Shown: positions 38,791-47,300 of the stretch, in pieces
Layout: each line of letters starts with the position of its first letter
Numbering within the stretch: the first letter of the stretch is position 1
NCBI RefSeq assembly: GCF_012273215.1
Contig: NZ_CP050965.1
Coordinates: forward strand, 1,162,541-1,226,540
Source: Gemella haemolysans
GTDB lineage: Bacteria; Bacillota; Bacilli; Staphylococcales; Gemellaceae
Direction of reading: 5' to 3'
DNA length: 64,000 nt
Translations under genes and position numbers: made by a program
The notes under the pieces: model-generated
The model's input: the letters and a program-made list of their open reading frames with translations, nothing else
What the model was told of the DNA's origin: nothing
Database searches by the model: none

Positions 38791-39931
38791 ATTCCATCAT
38801 AATTTTTTTAACATTTAAACCTTTTATCTTATTACTATAGTATAAAATAAAGATTTCATATATTAATACAAATGCTATAAAACTACCAATTACTGAAATT
38901 AAATCAAAGTTATATGTTGTTTCGCTATCTAATTTTTTAAATAAAACTTTTAGTAATGCTCTTATTAAAAAATACTGATAAACTGTTCCTATAGCAAAAC
39001 CTATGTATGCTACTACTCTATAACCTGATAATATTATTCTTGAACATTCACTTTTTGAAAAGCCCATAATATTTAAAATAGATATATTTTTTATATTACT
39101 ACTAGCAATCACTTCTAATGAAATTAATAATATAGATAACGATAATATCACACCTATTATCATCATCATAATTCTTATTGTTCCATCAACAAAATCTCTC
39201 ATACCAAATGCCATTTGAATCATTGAAGAAAATGATAATGTAGCAAAAATAACAAAGAATAATAGGGTTTTATTACTAAATAATACTGTTGCTCTTAATT
39301 CTTTGAAAAAGTTTTTATATTGTCTAAATCTTCTTTTTCTAAATTTTTTATTTGTTGAATTTATTTGTTTAAGTAAGTTAATCGTTGGTACATTTAAATT
39401 AAACAGTACATAAACAATTGATATTACTAAAAACGATAGTGATGGTAATATAACCATTATTAATAAAAGTTGGGGATGAAAGTTCATTGTAAGCTCAGAT
39501 AATATATTATCCGTATTTCTACTTTCATAAAATTTCGGCATAAACAAATGTGAACTTCCATAACCTAATAACGAACCTAAAAATACTAAAAGTCCAAAAA
39601 CAGAAAACTTAGATGCTATAAAGTTATTACTATAACCTTGAGCTTTTAATATACCAATTTTATGTTTAGAATCATCAATAAATTGTTTTATATAAAATAT
39701 TAACATTACCGCCGCACTTATTGATAAAACTGTTCCTGTTATAATTACTACAAACTTCGAAACAATAAGCTGGGCATCATAAAACTTCTTCTGTATTATA
39801 TTAAATCCCGTAATATCTAGGCCTTTCAAATCTAAATATAAGTTAGAAAAAAGTGTAGTTATAAATACCGCACAGTAACTTACTATCACTACTGCAATTG
39901 CTTTTCTTAAATCTTTTAACTGAACTATCAT
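38789..39931 (-). CDS. ABC transporter permease, FtsX-like
   Basis: A 380-residue membrane protein with four main hydrophobic regions. It has the FtsX/MacB pattern: one helix, a moderate extracellular segment, then helices around the KIGILKAQGYSNNFIASKF motif (about 93-111), repeated in divergent form near SILNIMGFSKSECSRIIL. It pairs with the ATPase 4 bp upstream. Such exporters move lipids, peptides or antimicrobials, or sense them; the substrate is unknown. Last gene of a TetR-controlled operon. Confidence 0.8.
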   Translation of the reverse strand: MIVQLKDLRKAIAVVIVSYCAVFITTLFSNLYLDLKGLDITGFNIIQKKFYDAQLIVSKFVVIITGTVLSISAAVMLIFYIKQFIDDSKHKIGILKAQGYSNNFIASKFSVFGLLVFLGSLLGYGSSHLFMPKFYESRNTDNILSELTMNFHPQLLLIMVILPSLSFLVISIVYVLFNLNVPTINLLKQINSTNKKFRKRRFRQYKNFFKELRATVLFSNKTLLFFVIFATLSFSSMIQMAFGMRDFVDGTIRIMMMIIGVILSLSILLISLEVIASSNIKNISILNIMGFSKSECSRIILSGYRVVAYIGFAIGTVYQYFLIRALLKVLFKKLDSETTYNFDLISVIGSFIAFVLIYEIFILYYSNKIKGLNVKKIMME

Positions 39932-39935
39932 ATAA

Positions 39936-40616
39936 TTACCACCCTATCTCTCTTACAGATTTAGGTGTATGGTTTTCTTCAATCGAAGTTACTTTACCAC
40001 TACCTACATGAATTATCTTATTTGCAAGTTGAGCAATATTTTCATTATGAGTTACCATTATCATTGTAAAGTTAGATTTAGTTTTTAGTTTTAATAAGTA
40101 CTCTAATATTTTTCTTCCTGTTTCCTCATCTAAAGCTCCTGTAGGTTCATCTAAAAATAGTACCGCTGGCTTCTTAGCTAGTGCTCTAGCAATTGAAACA
40201 CGCTGTTGCTCCCCACCAGATAACTCATTTGGATATTTACTTAATTTATCTTCTAATCCTAATTCCCTTATAATCTCAACATACTCTTTATTATTTGCTA
40301 AACTAGCTCCTACTTTAACATTTTGTTCTACCGTTAAATTATTTAATAAATAATATTGTTGGAAAACAAAACCTATTTTATCTTTACGGAATTTTGTTAA
40401 TTGTTTTTCTGAGTAACCACTTATAGACTCATTATCATATACAACTTCTCCAGAGTCTGACTTTTCTAAACCAGATAAGATATTTAATAGTGTAGATTTT
40501 CCTGAACCTGAAGCTCCAAGTATAACAACAAATTCATTTTTATCAATTTTTAAATCTATTCCTCTTAAGACTTCTTGACCATTATATTGTTTCTTAATAT
40601 TCTTTGCTATAATCAT
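39936..40616 (-). CDS. ABC transporter ATPase, LolD/MacB type
   Basis: A 226-residue ABC ATPase with Walker A GASGSGKST (about 34-42), Q-loop FVFQQYYLLNNLTVEQN (about 83-99), signature LSGGEQQRVSIARALA (about 131-146), Walker B VLFLDEPTGALD and a His switch (VTHN). This form pairs with FtsX-like permeases. It starts directly at the TetR gene's stop codon, so translation is probably coupled. Confidence 0.9.
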   Translation of the reverse strand: MIIAKNIKKQYNGQEVLRGIDLKIDKNEFVVILGASGSGKSTLLNILSGLEKSDSGEVVYDNESISGYSEKQLTKFRKDKIGFVFQQYYLLNNLTVEQNVKVGASLANNKEYVEIIRELGLEDKLSKYPNELSGGEQQRVSIARALAKKPAVLFLDEPTGALDEETGRKILEYLLKLKTKSNFTMIMVTHNENIAQLANKIIHVGSGKVTSIEENHTPKSVREIGW

Positions 40617-41192
40617 TTAATCAATCTCCTTTAAATATTGTATTATTAAACTTTTAGTTACTTCAGTCATATATTCAATAATTTCAGTTGCTGTAAAATT
40701 ATGTATTCCCGTAACTGTTAATGTTGCAATACCATGACTATATATAAATAAGTGCTCGTAAAGTTTTTTTGCATTTTCTATTGAAATTTTATACTCTTCA
40801 TCTATAGACTGAATTACTGATTTATATTCGTAGTCTCGCATTGGAAGAAAATCTTTAAAACTTTCTACTTCTATTCCTTTTTTCATAAATAACCATTGAA
40901 ATAATTTAGGTTCATTTTTTGAAAATAATATATACTCTACTCCTAATCGTTTAAATGGACTATCATCTTTTAATGCTAAATTAACTTTTTCTGAAAAAAT
41001 ATTTTCAGCAGCAATCTTTGCTTCATCTTCTAAATTTTTCATATTAGAAAACAAACTAAATATTACTTTAGTAGATGACTCCAATTTTTTAGCCAACTCT
41101 CTTGCAGTTAATGCTTCTATTCCATTTTCTCTTATAAAGTCTATAGTTACAGCTAAAACTTCTTCTTTTGTAAATTTAAATTTTGGTGCCAT
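40617..41192 (-). CDS. TetR-family transcriptional regulator
   Basis: A 191-residue regulator with an N-terminal helix-turn-helix (TKEEVLAVTIDFIRENGIEALTARELAKKL, split across about 7-36, then STKVIFSLFSNMKNLE) and an all-helical ligand domain. It heads a TetR-ATPase-permease operon and faces a transporter gene, so it probably represses its own operon and perhaps the divergent gene. The ATG at 41190-41192 has GGAGG 8 bp upstream; the longer frame to 41240 would start upstream of the predicted transcription start. Confidence 0.85.
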   Translation of the reverse strand: MAPKFKFTKEEVLAVTIDFIRENGIEALTARELAKKLESSTKVIFSLFSNMKNLEDEAKIAAENIFSEKVNLALKDDSPFKRLGVEYILFSKNEPKLFQWLFMKKGIEVESFKDFLPMRDYEYKSVIQSIDEEYKISIENAKKLYEHLFIYSHGIATLTVTGIHNFTATEIIEYMTEVTKSLIIQYLKEID

Positions 41193-41228
41193 ATTAAAAC
41201 CTCCATCAATAGGTAACACTTGTTTCTC

Positions 41229-41257
41229 ATTATAAATCATTTTGTATGAAATATCAA
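41229..41257 (-). promoter_or_regulatory. Promoter of the TetR-ABC operon
   Basis: On the complement: TTGATA (41257-41252), 17-bp spacer, TATAAT (41234-41229). Its -35 is 11 bp from that of the divergent promoter. Confidence 0.65.
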
Positions 41258-41268
41258 TAGAAAAATTA

Positions 41269-41297
41269 TTGAATTATTACATGAAATTGTATACAAT
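41269..41297 (+). promoter_or_regulatory. Promoter of the TDT transporter gene with palindromic operator
   Basis: TTGAAT (41269-41274), 17-bp spacer, TACAAT (41292-41297). The -10 is one half of the perfect 12-bp palindrome ATTGTATACAAT (41286-41297), a candidate TetR-family operator. Confidence 0.6.
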
Positions 41298-41326
41298 AAA
41301 AGTAGAATAAATATTAGGAGTTATTT

Positions 41327-42241
41327 ATGAATATTATTAAAAATTTACCTACGCCTATTGCTGGTTTAGCACTTGGTTCAGTAGCGTTAGGAAATCTATT
41401 ACAACCATACAGTCCTAAATTACAATTATTATTTAGTCTTTTATCTTTTATAATAATTGTACTTTTAACTATTAAATTTGCACTAGGATTTGACAAATTA
41501 AAAAAAGAAATGGAAAATCCTGTAATTGCAACGGTTCTTGCAACTTATCCGATGAGTATTATGCTTTTAAGTTCATTTTCGAAAAAATTTATCGGTGCTT
41601 ACAGTGTTCCCTTTTGGATAATTGGAATTCTTCTAGATTTATTTGTTGTTTGTTATGCAATTTATAATTTTGTTTTGAAAGAAAAACATATCAAAAATAT
41701 TTATCCAACTTGGTTCATCACCTTCGTTGGACCAGCTGTTGTAACTGTAACAGCAATAAATTACAACTTAGAAACACTAGGATTAATTTACTTCTATTTT
41801 TCTTATATTAACTATTTAGTGTTATTACCTTTCGTTCTTTATAGAGTTTATAAATATAAGCATTATAACGATGGTGATTATCCTACTATAACAGTATTTT
41901 CTGCCCCTGGTGGATTATTACTGGCTAGTTATATGATAGGAGTTACACAAAAAAGCAACATAATTTTAGCAGTATTAATACCGCTTACAGTATTATTATT
42001 TATTTTTGTTTTAATTCAATTACCTTATTTACTAAAAAGAAAATTCTATCCTAGCTTTTCTGCTTTTACTTTCCCATTAGTAATTTGCGCGATAGCATTT
42101 CAAAAAACTGGAATTTATTATCAAATAGCTGAATTTTCTGTTTTGAATATTTTAATTCATCTAAGTGAATTACTGGCGATAATTATTGTAATTTATGTAT
42201 GGTATGGGTTTATTAAGAATTTATCATATTCAAATAATTAA
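41327..42241 (+). CDS. TDT (TehA/SLAC1-like) family transporter
   Basis: A 304-residue membrane protein with about ten helices, beginning NLPTPIAGLALGSVALGN. This opening is the hallmark of the tellurite-resistance/dicarboxylate transporter (TDT) family and its SLAC1-type channels. The conserved Phe gate region cannot be fixed by eye. The natural substrate is probably an anion, but it cannot be told from sequence. The ATG follows TAGGAG. It is divergent from a TetR gene and its terminator has been interrupted by an insertion sequence. Confidence 0.8.
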   Translation: MNIIKNLPTPIAGLALGSVALGNLLQPYSPKLQLLFSLLSFIIIVLLTIKFALGFDKLKKEMENPVIATVLATYPMSIMLLSSFSKKFIGAYSVPFWIIGILLDLFVVCYAIYNFVLKEKHIKNIYPTWFITFVGPAVVTVTAINYNLETLGLIYFYFSYINYLVLLPFVLYRVYKYKHYNDGDYPTITVFSAPGGLLLASYMIGVTQKSNIILAVLIPLTVLLFIFVLIQLPYLLKRKFYPSFSAFTFPLVICAIAFQKTGIYYQIAEFSVLNILIHLSELLAIIIVIYVWYGFIKNLSYSNN

Positions 42242-42296
42242 TAGTATATACATTTGAAGGACACAGTTTGATCTGACCCCAAAAAGTTAGACTTAG

Positions 42297-42337
42297 GATA
42301 GCGTAATAGTTATAATGACTGTTACGCTATCTTTTTT
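42297..42337 (+). terminator. Terminator inside the left end of the insertion sequence
   Basis: GATAGCGTAA (42297-42306) pairs exactly with TTACGCTATC (42322-42331) followed by TTTTTT. It would stop transcription entering from the TDT gene, antisense to the transposase. Confidence 0.8.
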
Positions 42338-42341
42338 ATAT

Positions 42342-43160
42342 TTATACAGTCATATGTTTTATTCTATATTGCTTAGGACTTAACCATCCTAGTTTCTCTT
42401 TTATTCTCTCTTCATTATAGTATTTTATATATTTTTCAATAGCTAATTTCAGTTCCCTATAACTATTATATGTTGTTCCATAGTATATCTCTTGTTTTAA
42501 TATTCCGAAGAAATTCTCCATTATCGAATTATCCAAACAATTTGCTTTTCTAGACATACTTTGGTAAATACGTTCTTCTTTTAACCTTTTCGAGTATGCC
42601 TTCATTTGATAAGCCCATCCTTGATCAGAGTGGAAAGTTCTCCTATAAGGGGATTTAGCTGTGACTTTAATAGCTTTTTCTAGCGCATCCATTATATTTT
42701 TAGCTGATGGGCTCTCACTTATACTATAGCTTATTATCTCACCATTATACATATCCATAAATGGATCTAAATAAAGTTTCTTTACTACTAATTTACCTCT
42801 CTCATTAACTTCATAATATTTAAATTCAGTTGTGTCTGTAGTGATTTTTTGATGTGGAATATTAGTATTGAATCGTCTTCTAATTCTATTCTTAGCTGTT
42901 TTTCCAATTTTCCCTTTATATGAATTGTATTTTCTACTTTTTCTAGTGAATGATGTAACCTGTAAGTCTAATTTTTGTATAATTCTTTGAACTTTCTTTT
43001 TATTTATTATATATCCTAAATTACGTAACGCACCATATATACGTCTATAACCATAATCTTTGTTATTCTTTCTTATTTCTAATATTTTCTCTTCAATTTC
43101 TTTATCTGGATTAACTCTATCGAATCTCTTCTGCCAGTACATATATGTTGCTTTTGGCAT
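42342..43160 (-). CDS. IS150-like transposase OrfB (DDE integrase domain)
   Basis: A 272-residue catalytic part of the transposase. It begins with a helix-turn-helix-like segment (IRKNNKDYGYRRIYGALRN) and contains the rve core with the DDE triad: Asp in TTDTTEFKY (about 109), Asp in FHSDQGWAYQ (about 175), and Glu in MENFFGILKQE (about 211), plus the late YIKYYNEERI. The reading frame stays open upstream of this ATG as far as the orfA end, so the product is expected mainly as an OrfAB fusion made by -1 frameshifting near AAAAG before the orfA stop. Confidence 0.93.
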   Translation of the reverse strand: MPKATYMYWQKRFDRVNPDKEIEEKILEIRKNNKDYGYRRIYGALRNLGYIINKKKVQRIIQKLDLQVTSFTRKSRKYNSYKGKIGKTAKNRIRRRFNTNIPHQKITTDTTEFKYYEVNERGKLVVKKLYLDPFMDMYNGEIISYSISESPSAKNIMDALEKAIKVTAKSPYRRTFHSDQGWAYQMKAYSKRLKEERIYQSMSRKANCLDNSIMENFFGILKQEIYYGTTYNSYRELKLAIEKYIKYYNEERIKEKLGWLSPKQYRIKHMTV

Positions 43161-43210
43161 TTTCGCATATAAAAGAAGGTCTTTAAGTATGAATTCTCCT
43201 CGGAGACTGC

Positions 43211-43765
43211 TTATAATTCTCGCCTTCTTTTCATTTCTGCTTCTTCCGCTAAACGCAGTCTCCTCGCTTCTTTTAAAAATGCATTTTCTATCCTTAGTTG
43301 TAGTAATTGATCTTCTAATTCTTTTACATATTCTTTAGATATATTATCATTTGTGGTTTGACTTGTTGTTTCCTTACTTAACTTTTTAGGTGATTTAGCC
43401 ATTAAGATTTTCCGACCTTTCCTTCGCTCTCTCAATGCATCAGGACCAGCTACTCTAAAGCGATTAACCCAGTTACAAATAAGTGCTGGATTATTTATAC
43501 CTTCTTGTAAAGCTAAGTCATTGTATGAGAGTTCACTTGTTAAGTATAATTCTACAACATATATCTTTTTTTCGAAAGGATATTCTTCATTTTTTCTTGA
43601 ACGATATAATCCATCATCTCCATATTTCTTATATTTGGCAACCCAAATTTCAATATTATTATGAGATTTTATATCATACTTTTTCGCTAACGATCTTATG
43701 CTTATGTTTTCATTTATATACTCTAGTACGACTTTCTTTTTAAATTCAAAATTATATTTAGTCAT
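43211..43765 (-). CDS. IS150-like OrfA (DNA-binding part of the transposase)
   Basis: A 184-residue protein with two helix-turn-helix regions (ISIRSLAKKYDIKSHNNIEIW and LSYNDLALQEG...NWVNRF) and a C-terminal leucine-zipper-like coiled coil (KELEDQLLQLRIENAFLKE). It binds the element ends and dimerises. The ATG at 43763-43765 was chosen for its GGAGGTCGG ribosome site; that site lies inside a long hairpin formed with the element end. The first in-frame ATG 18 bp upstream lacks a site. Confidence 0.9.
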   Translation of the reverse strand: MTKYNFEFKKKVVLEYINENISIRSLAKKYDIKSHNNIEIWVAKYKKYGDDGLYRSRKNEEYPFEKKIYVVELYLTSELSYNDLALQEGINNPALICNWVNRFRVAGPDALRERRKGRKILMAKSPKKLSKETTSQTTNDNISKEYVKELEDQLLQLRIENAFLKEARRLRLAEEAEMKRRREL

Positions 43766-43770
43766 AAAAA

Positions 43771-43820
43771 TACCGACCTCCAAAAAGTTAGATTTTTTGG
43801 TCTAACTTTTTGGGGTCGGT
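43771..43820 (-). promoter_or_regulatory. Hairpin at the right IS end that hides the orfA ribosome site
   Basis: CCAAAAAGTTAGA (43780-43792) pairs exactly with TCTAACTTTTTGG (43801-43813), and ACCGACC with GGTCGGT extends the stem. In RNA reading in from outside, the orfA ribosome site GGAGGTCGG would be paired. Confidence 0.7.
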
Positions 43821-43850
43821 ACAGTTCAAAATTGTACTGTGTCCTTATTT

Positions 43851-44384
43851 TTATATATTTTTCTTTGGATGTCTGTCTATAACATCTTGATTATCAAGTA
43901 AAGCTTTTTCCCCTTTTTGAGTTAATTTATAACCTCTTATAGAGAAAAGTTTAGCCAACTCTTCCTCACTAAAATTTTCTTCAAGTGTTTTATCTAAATC
44001 AGCTTCTTTTAACTTAGATAGTCCTTTGACTCCTTTTTGTTTAAGAATATTTTTCTTAGCTGTAGAGTTAATATGATCTAATGAAGAAAATGCACTCTCG
44101 ATTTCAACATACCCTTCATCTTCTAATTTTTTCAAGTTCTCAGGAGCATTTATACCATACGTATATTCGAAGTATTTAGGGAATCATGTTTTCGTAGTAA
44201 ATGTCCCAAAGCTAATTCTCCATAGTAATATTATATCACCAGCAAGCAGATTATCTTTCAAAGTTACCATATTTCCTTTTGGAACTGGCTTTGCATCCAA
44301 TAACCACTCGTCAATATTTCGTTCAGGAGAGATATATGGCATATTCTCGTGAAATTTATACATTTCTAATATCCTTTGATCCAT
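43851..44384 (-). pseudogene. Small gene downstream of smc, broken by one in-frame TGA
   Basis: The start at 44384 (ATG directly after the smc TAG) opens a frame that stops at TGA (44184-44186) after 66 residues. The same frame then runs on to 43851 with FPKYFEYTYGINAPEN and about 95 more residues. The coding quality is the same on both sides, so a single base change in one codon restores a 177-residue protein. Part of the C-terminal half (AKKNILKQKGVKGLSKLKEADL) resembles a SAP-like helical motif, and GYKLTQKGEKALL looks like a winged-helix end; both are tentative. Function unknown. No legitimate internal start was found; a TTG at 44135 has no ribosome site. Confidence 0.65.
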
Positions 44385-47300
44385 CTACTCTACTACCTCT
44401 TGAAAGTTCTCGATAACATCTTTTAACTCTAATTCTAAGATATAACTAATACCTTTTTCTTGCATTGTTACTCCGTATAAAGTATCCATAGCTTCCATAG
44501 TTCCTCGTCTATGTGTGATAACTAAGAACTGATTATTCTCTGAATAAACTTTTAAGAATTTAGCAAATCTATTAACATTCTCTTCATCTAGCGCCGCTTC
44601 CACCTCATCAAGCACTACAAATGGAGGATTTTTAACCTGTAATATCGCAAATAATAAACTTATCGCAGTTAAAGATTTCTCCCCACCTGATAATAATGAA
44701 AGGTTTTGAAGTTTTTTACCAGGAGGTGAAGCTTCGATTACTATTCCAGTATTTAATATGTCATTTGGTGATTCTAAAGTCATATCTGCATAACCACCTT
44801 TGAACAATTCTTTAAATATTTTATTGAAGTTCTCTGCTACTTGAACAAACGTTGTTAAGAAACGTTCTTTTACTTCTTTATCAATCTCTGCAATAGTCTC
44901 TTCTAGTTTTTCTTTCGCTTCTACAAGATCGGTAATTTGCTCATTATAAAAGTCGTAACGTTCTTTAACCTCTTCGAACTCTGCTATAGCATTTAGGTTA
45001 ATATTACCTAACTCTACTATCTCTTTACGAAGTCTTGCTACATCGTGTTTATATGAAGATACCTCATCTATAATATCGGCAGTTAATCTATTTGATACAC
45101 TCTCATACGTTACATTATAATTAGTAACAAGGTTTTCTAGATATTCATCAATTTTAACTTCTATCTTCGTCTGTTCTACAGTTAATTTTTCAAATTCTGA
45201 AGTTTTTTGACGTAGACTTTCGTTATTTCTTTGTTGAGCTACCGTAATTTCTTTTTCACGTTTAAACAATCCTGTTTTTTCCATATCAAGATCTGATAAT
45301 AACGTCTTAAGCATTGTTAAACGTTCACTACACTCAGCAATAATCTTAGAATTATTTTCTAATATCTTAAGTTCATCTTCTTCACTTAATGACTCAGCAT
45401 CTTTAGACATTTCTAATCTTGTCAACTGTTCGTTCACATCTGATATATCTGCTAATAGAGATTCTATTAACTCTAAACCATGCTTAGCAGTCTCTTCCAA
45501 TTTTGATTTCTCTATCTTAAGCTCAGCAATTTTCTCTAAGAATAATTCCTCAGCACTTTGAGCATTTTGTTTCTTACTACTTTCCTCTTTAATCTTCTCA
45601 TCAAGTTTTTGTAGCTCGATTCTAATCTTCTCGAGACTTTGAGTTAATTCGATAATATTACTTGAATTATCCTCATTGTCTTTAAATTCTAATAATTTTC
45701 TTTCATTAAATTCTATATTTGCTTTAATATCAGCAATCTCAGAATTTTTATGATTTATACTTAATTCTAATTGCTTAAGTTTTAAAATCGCTTCTTCTTT
45801 TGTTGATTTTAAACTTCCAATTTCATTTATTACTTCTTGTTGCTGATTTTCTAATTGATGTTTCTCACTATCTAATTTCTCAATCTTATCATTGATTTTA
45901 ATAAGATTTTGTGAAAGTTCATCTAATTCAGCCTTATGTTTAATAGAAGAGTTATTATTTTTATTAATAGCACCTCCTGTGATAGACCCACCACTGTTAA
46001 TAATTTGCCCATCAAGGGTAATAATTCTGTTTCTAAAATTAATCTTACGAGCTATTCTATTGGCATTATCCATATTATCAACAATAAGAACAAGCCCTAA
46101 TAGGTGAGATATTATATTTTTATACTCACTATCAACAGTTATTAAATTCTCAGCAATATTGATAAATCCTTCTTCATTTACTACTGTCCTATAAACATCA
46201 CTCGCTATTGCTTTTGCTTTAATATTATTTAACGGTAAGAATGTAACTCTACCTTTATTAGCTTTCTTTAAATGATTAATACATTGTTTAGCAACATTCT
46301 CATTTTCTACGATAATATTTTGTTGTGCTTGCCCTAAAGCAATATCAATTGCAACAGCATATTCGTTATCAAATTCTACAATATTTGCTACACTATTATG
46401 AACACCCGCTAGCACATCCTTATTCGCAAGAATCTCTTTTACTCCAATATTATAAAAGCTTAAATTGTTGATTTGATCTTCTAAGAACTTCTTACGGTTT
46501 TCCAGGTTACTCTTGAAGTTGTGACCTGTACGAATTTGCTCTTCTATATTTTTTCCATTTGAATTAATTAGAATATTTTTCTCAACTAATATATCAAGTT
46601 CTCTTTGAAGATTAGATAATTGTTCATTTAATACCTTTTGTTCTTCTGTAGCTGTAGAAAATTCTTCTTCTCTTACACTTAAAACTTGTTTTTGTCTTTT
46701 AATATTATCTAGAATTTCTTTACTGTTCTCATCAGCACTCTCAAGATTTTTCTTAGCAAACTCTATACTATTCTCTAGTTTAGTTTCTTCGTTAATTAAG
46801 CTATAGTAAGTATCTTTTAATTCTTCTATATTTCTTTCGATTAATTCTAGTTTACTCTCTTCACCTGATTCTAACGAAGATATTTCTTTGTTAATCTTTT
46901 GAATTCTCCCTTTAGTTTCATCATTTAGATTTTCTCTTTCAGACAGCTTACTTTCAAGGTTTTGTTTTCTTTCCTCAAGATACTTAATATCATCGTTAAT
47001 TTTTTCACTTCTAAGTGTTCTGTTATTTTTTCTTTCCTCAATAACACTTAATTGTGATTGAAGAGATTCTTTCTTCTGAACTAATTCTAACTCCTCATCA
47101 TGATATTTCATGTAAGTTCTATCTAATGAGACTAAATTATTCTTGATACTTTCTAAATCTTTTATTAGTTCTTCTTGTCTAATTTCAAGTCCAAGTTTTT
47201 CTGATTCTTTTTCCTGTTTAACTTGAAGTAAATCAGCAAGTCTTTTTTGATATTCCGCAATGTTATAGACATTTAATAAAATGTCTTTTTCTTCAAGTTC

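Larger units (their letters stand above)
42269..43823 (-). mobile_element. IS3-family (IS150-like) insertion sequence
   Basis: The element is 1555 bp. Its ends are TGATCTGACCCCAAAAAG on the left and, on the complement, TGTACCGACCCCAAAAAG on the right; the shared inverted repeat continues through TTAGAC. It is flanked by a 3-bp direct repeat GTT (42266-42268 and 43824-43826), as expected for IS3-family insertion. Two overlapping-frame genes (orfA, orfB) encode the transposase. Both frames are open, so the copy may still be active. Confidence 0.93.
42257..43853 (+). terminator. Terminator of the TDT gene, split by the insertion sequence
   Basis: AAGGACACAGT (42257-42267) lies just left of the insertion and its exact complement ACTGTGTCCTT (43836-43846) just right of it, followed by ATTTTTATATATTTTT. 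Joined across one GTT, they form an 11-bp stem with a roughly 10-nt loop and a T-rich tail: a normal terminator 15 bp after the TDT stop codon. Confidence 0.8.

Noticed and set aside
42257-42268. AAGGACACAGT as the true end of the insertion sequence
   Set aside because: The 11-bp match on both flanks looks like an outer inverted repeat, but the TG...CA ends and GTT target duplication place the boundary inside it; the flanks are better explained as the two arms of a pre-existing terminator.
44184-44186. In-frame TGA as a selenocysteine codon
   Set aside because: No downstream SECIS-like hairpin stands out, the protein has no redox motif, and Sec genes are not expected in this group; a nonsense change is simpler.
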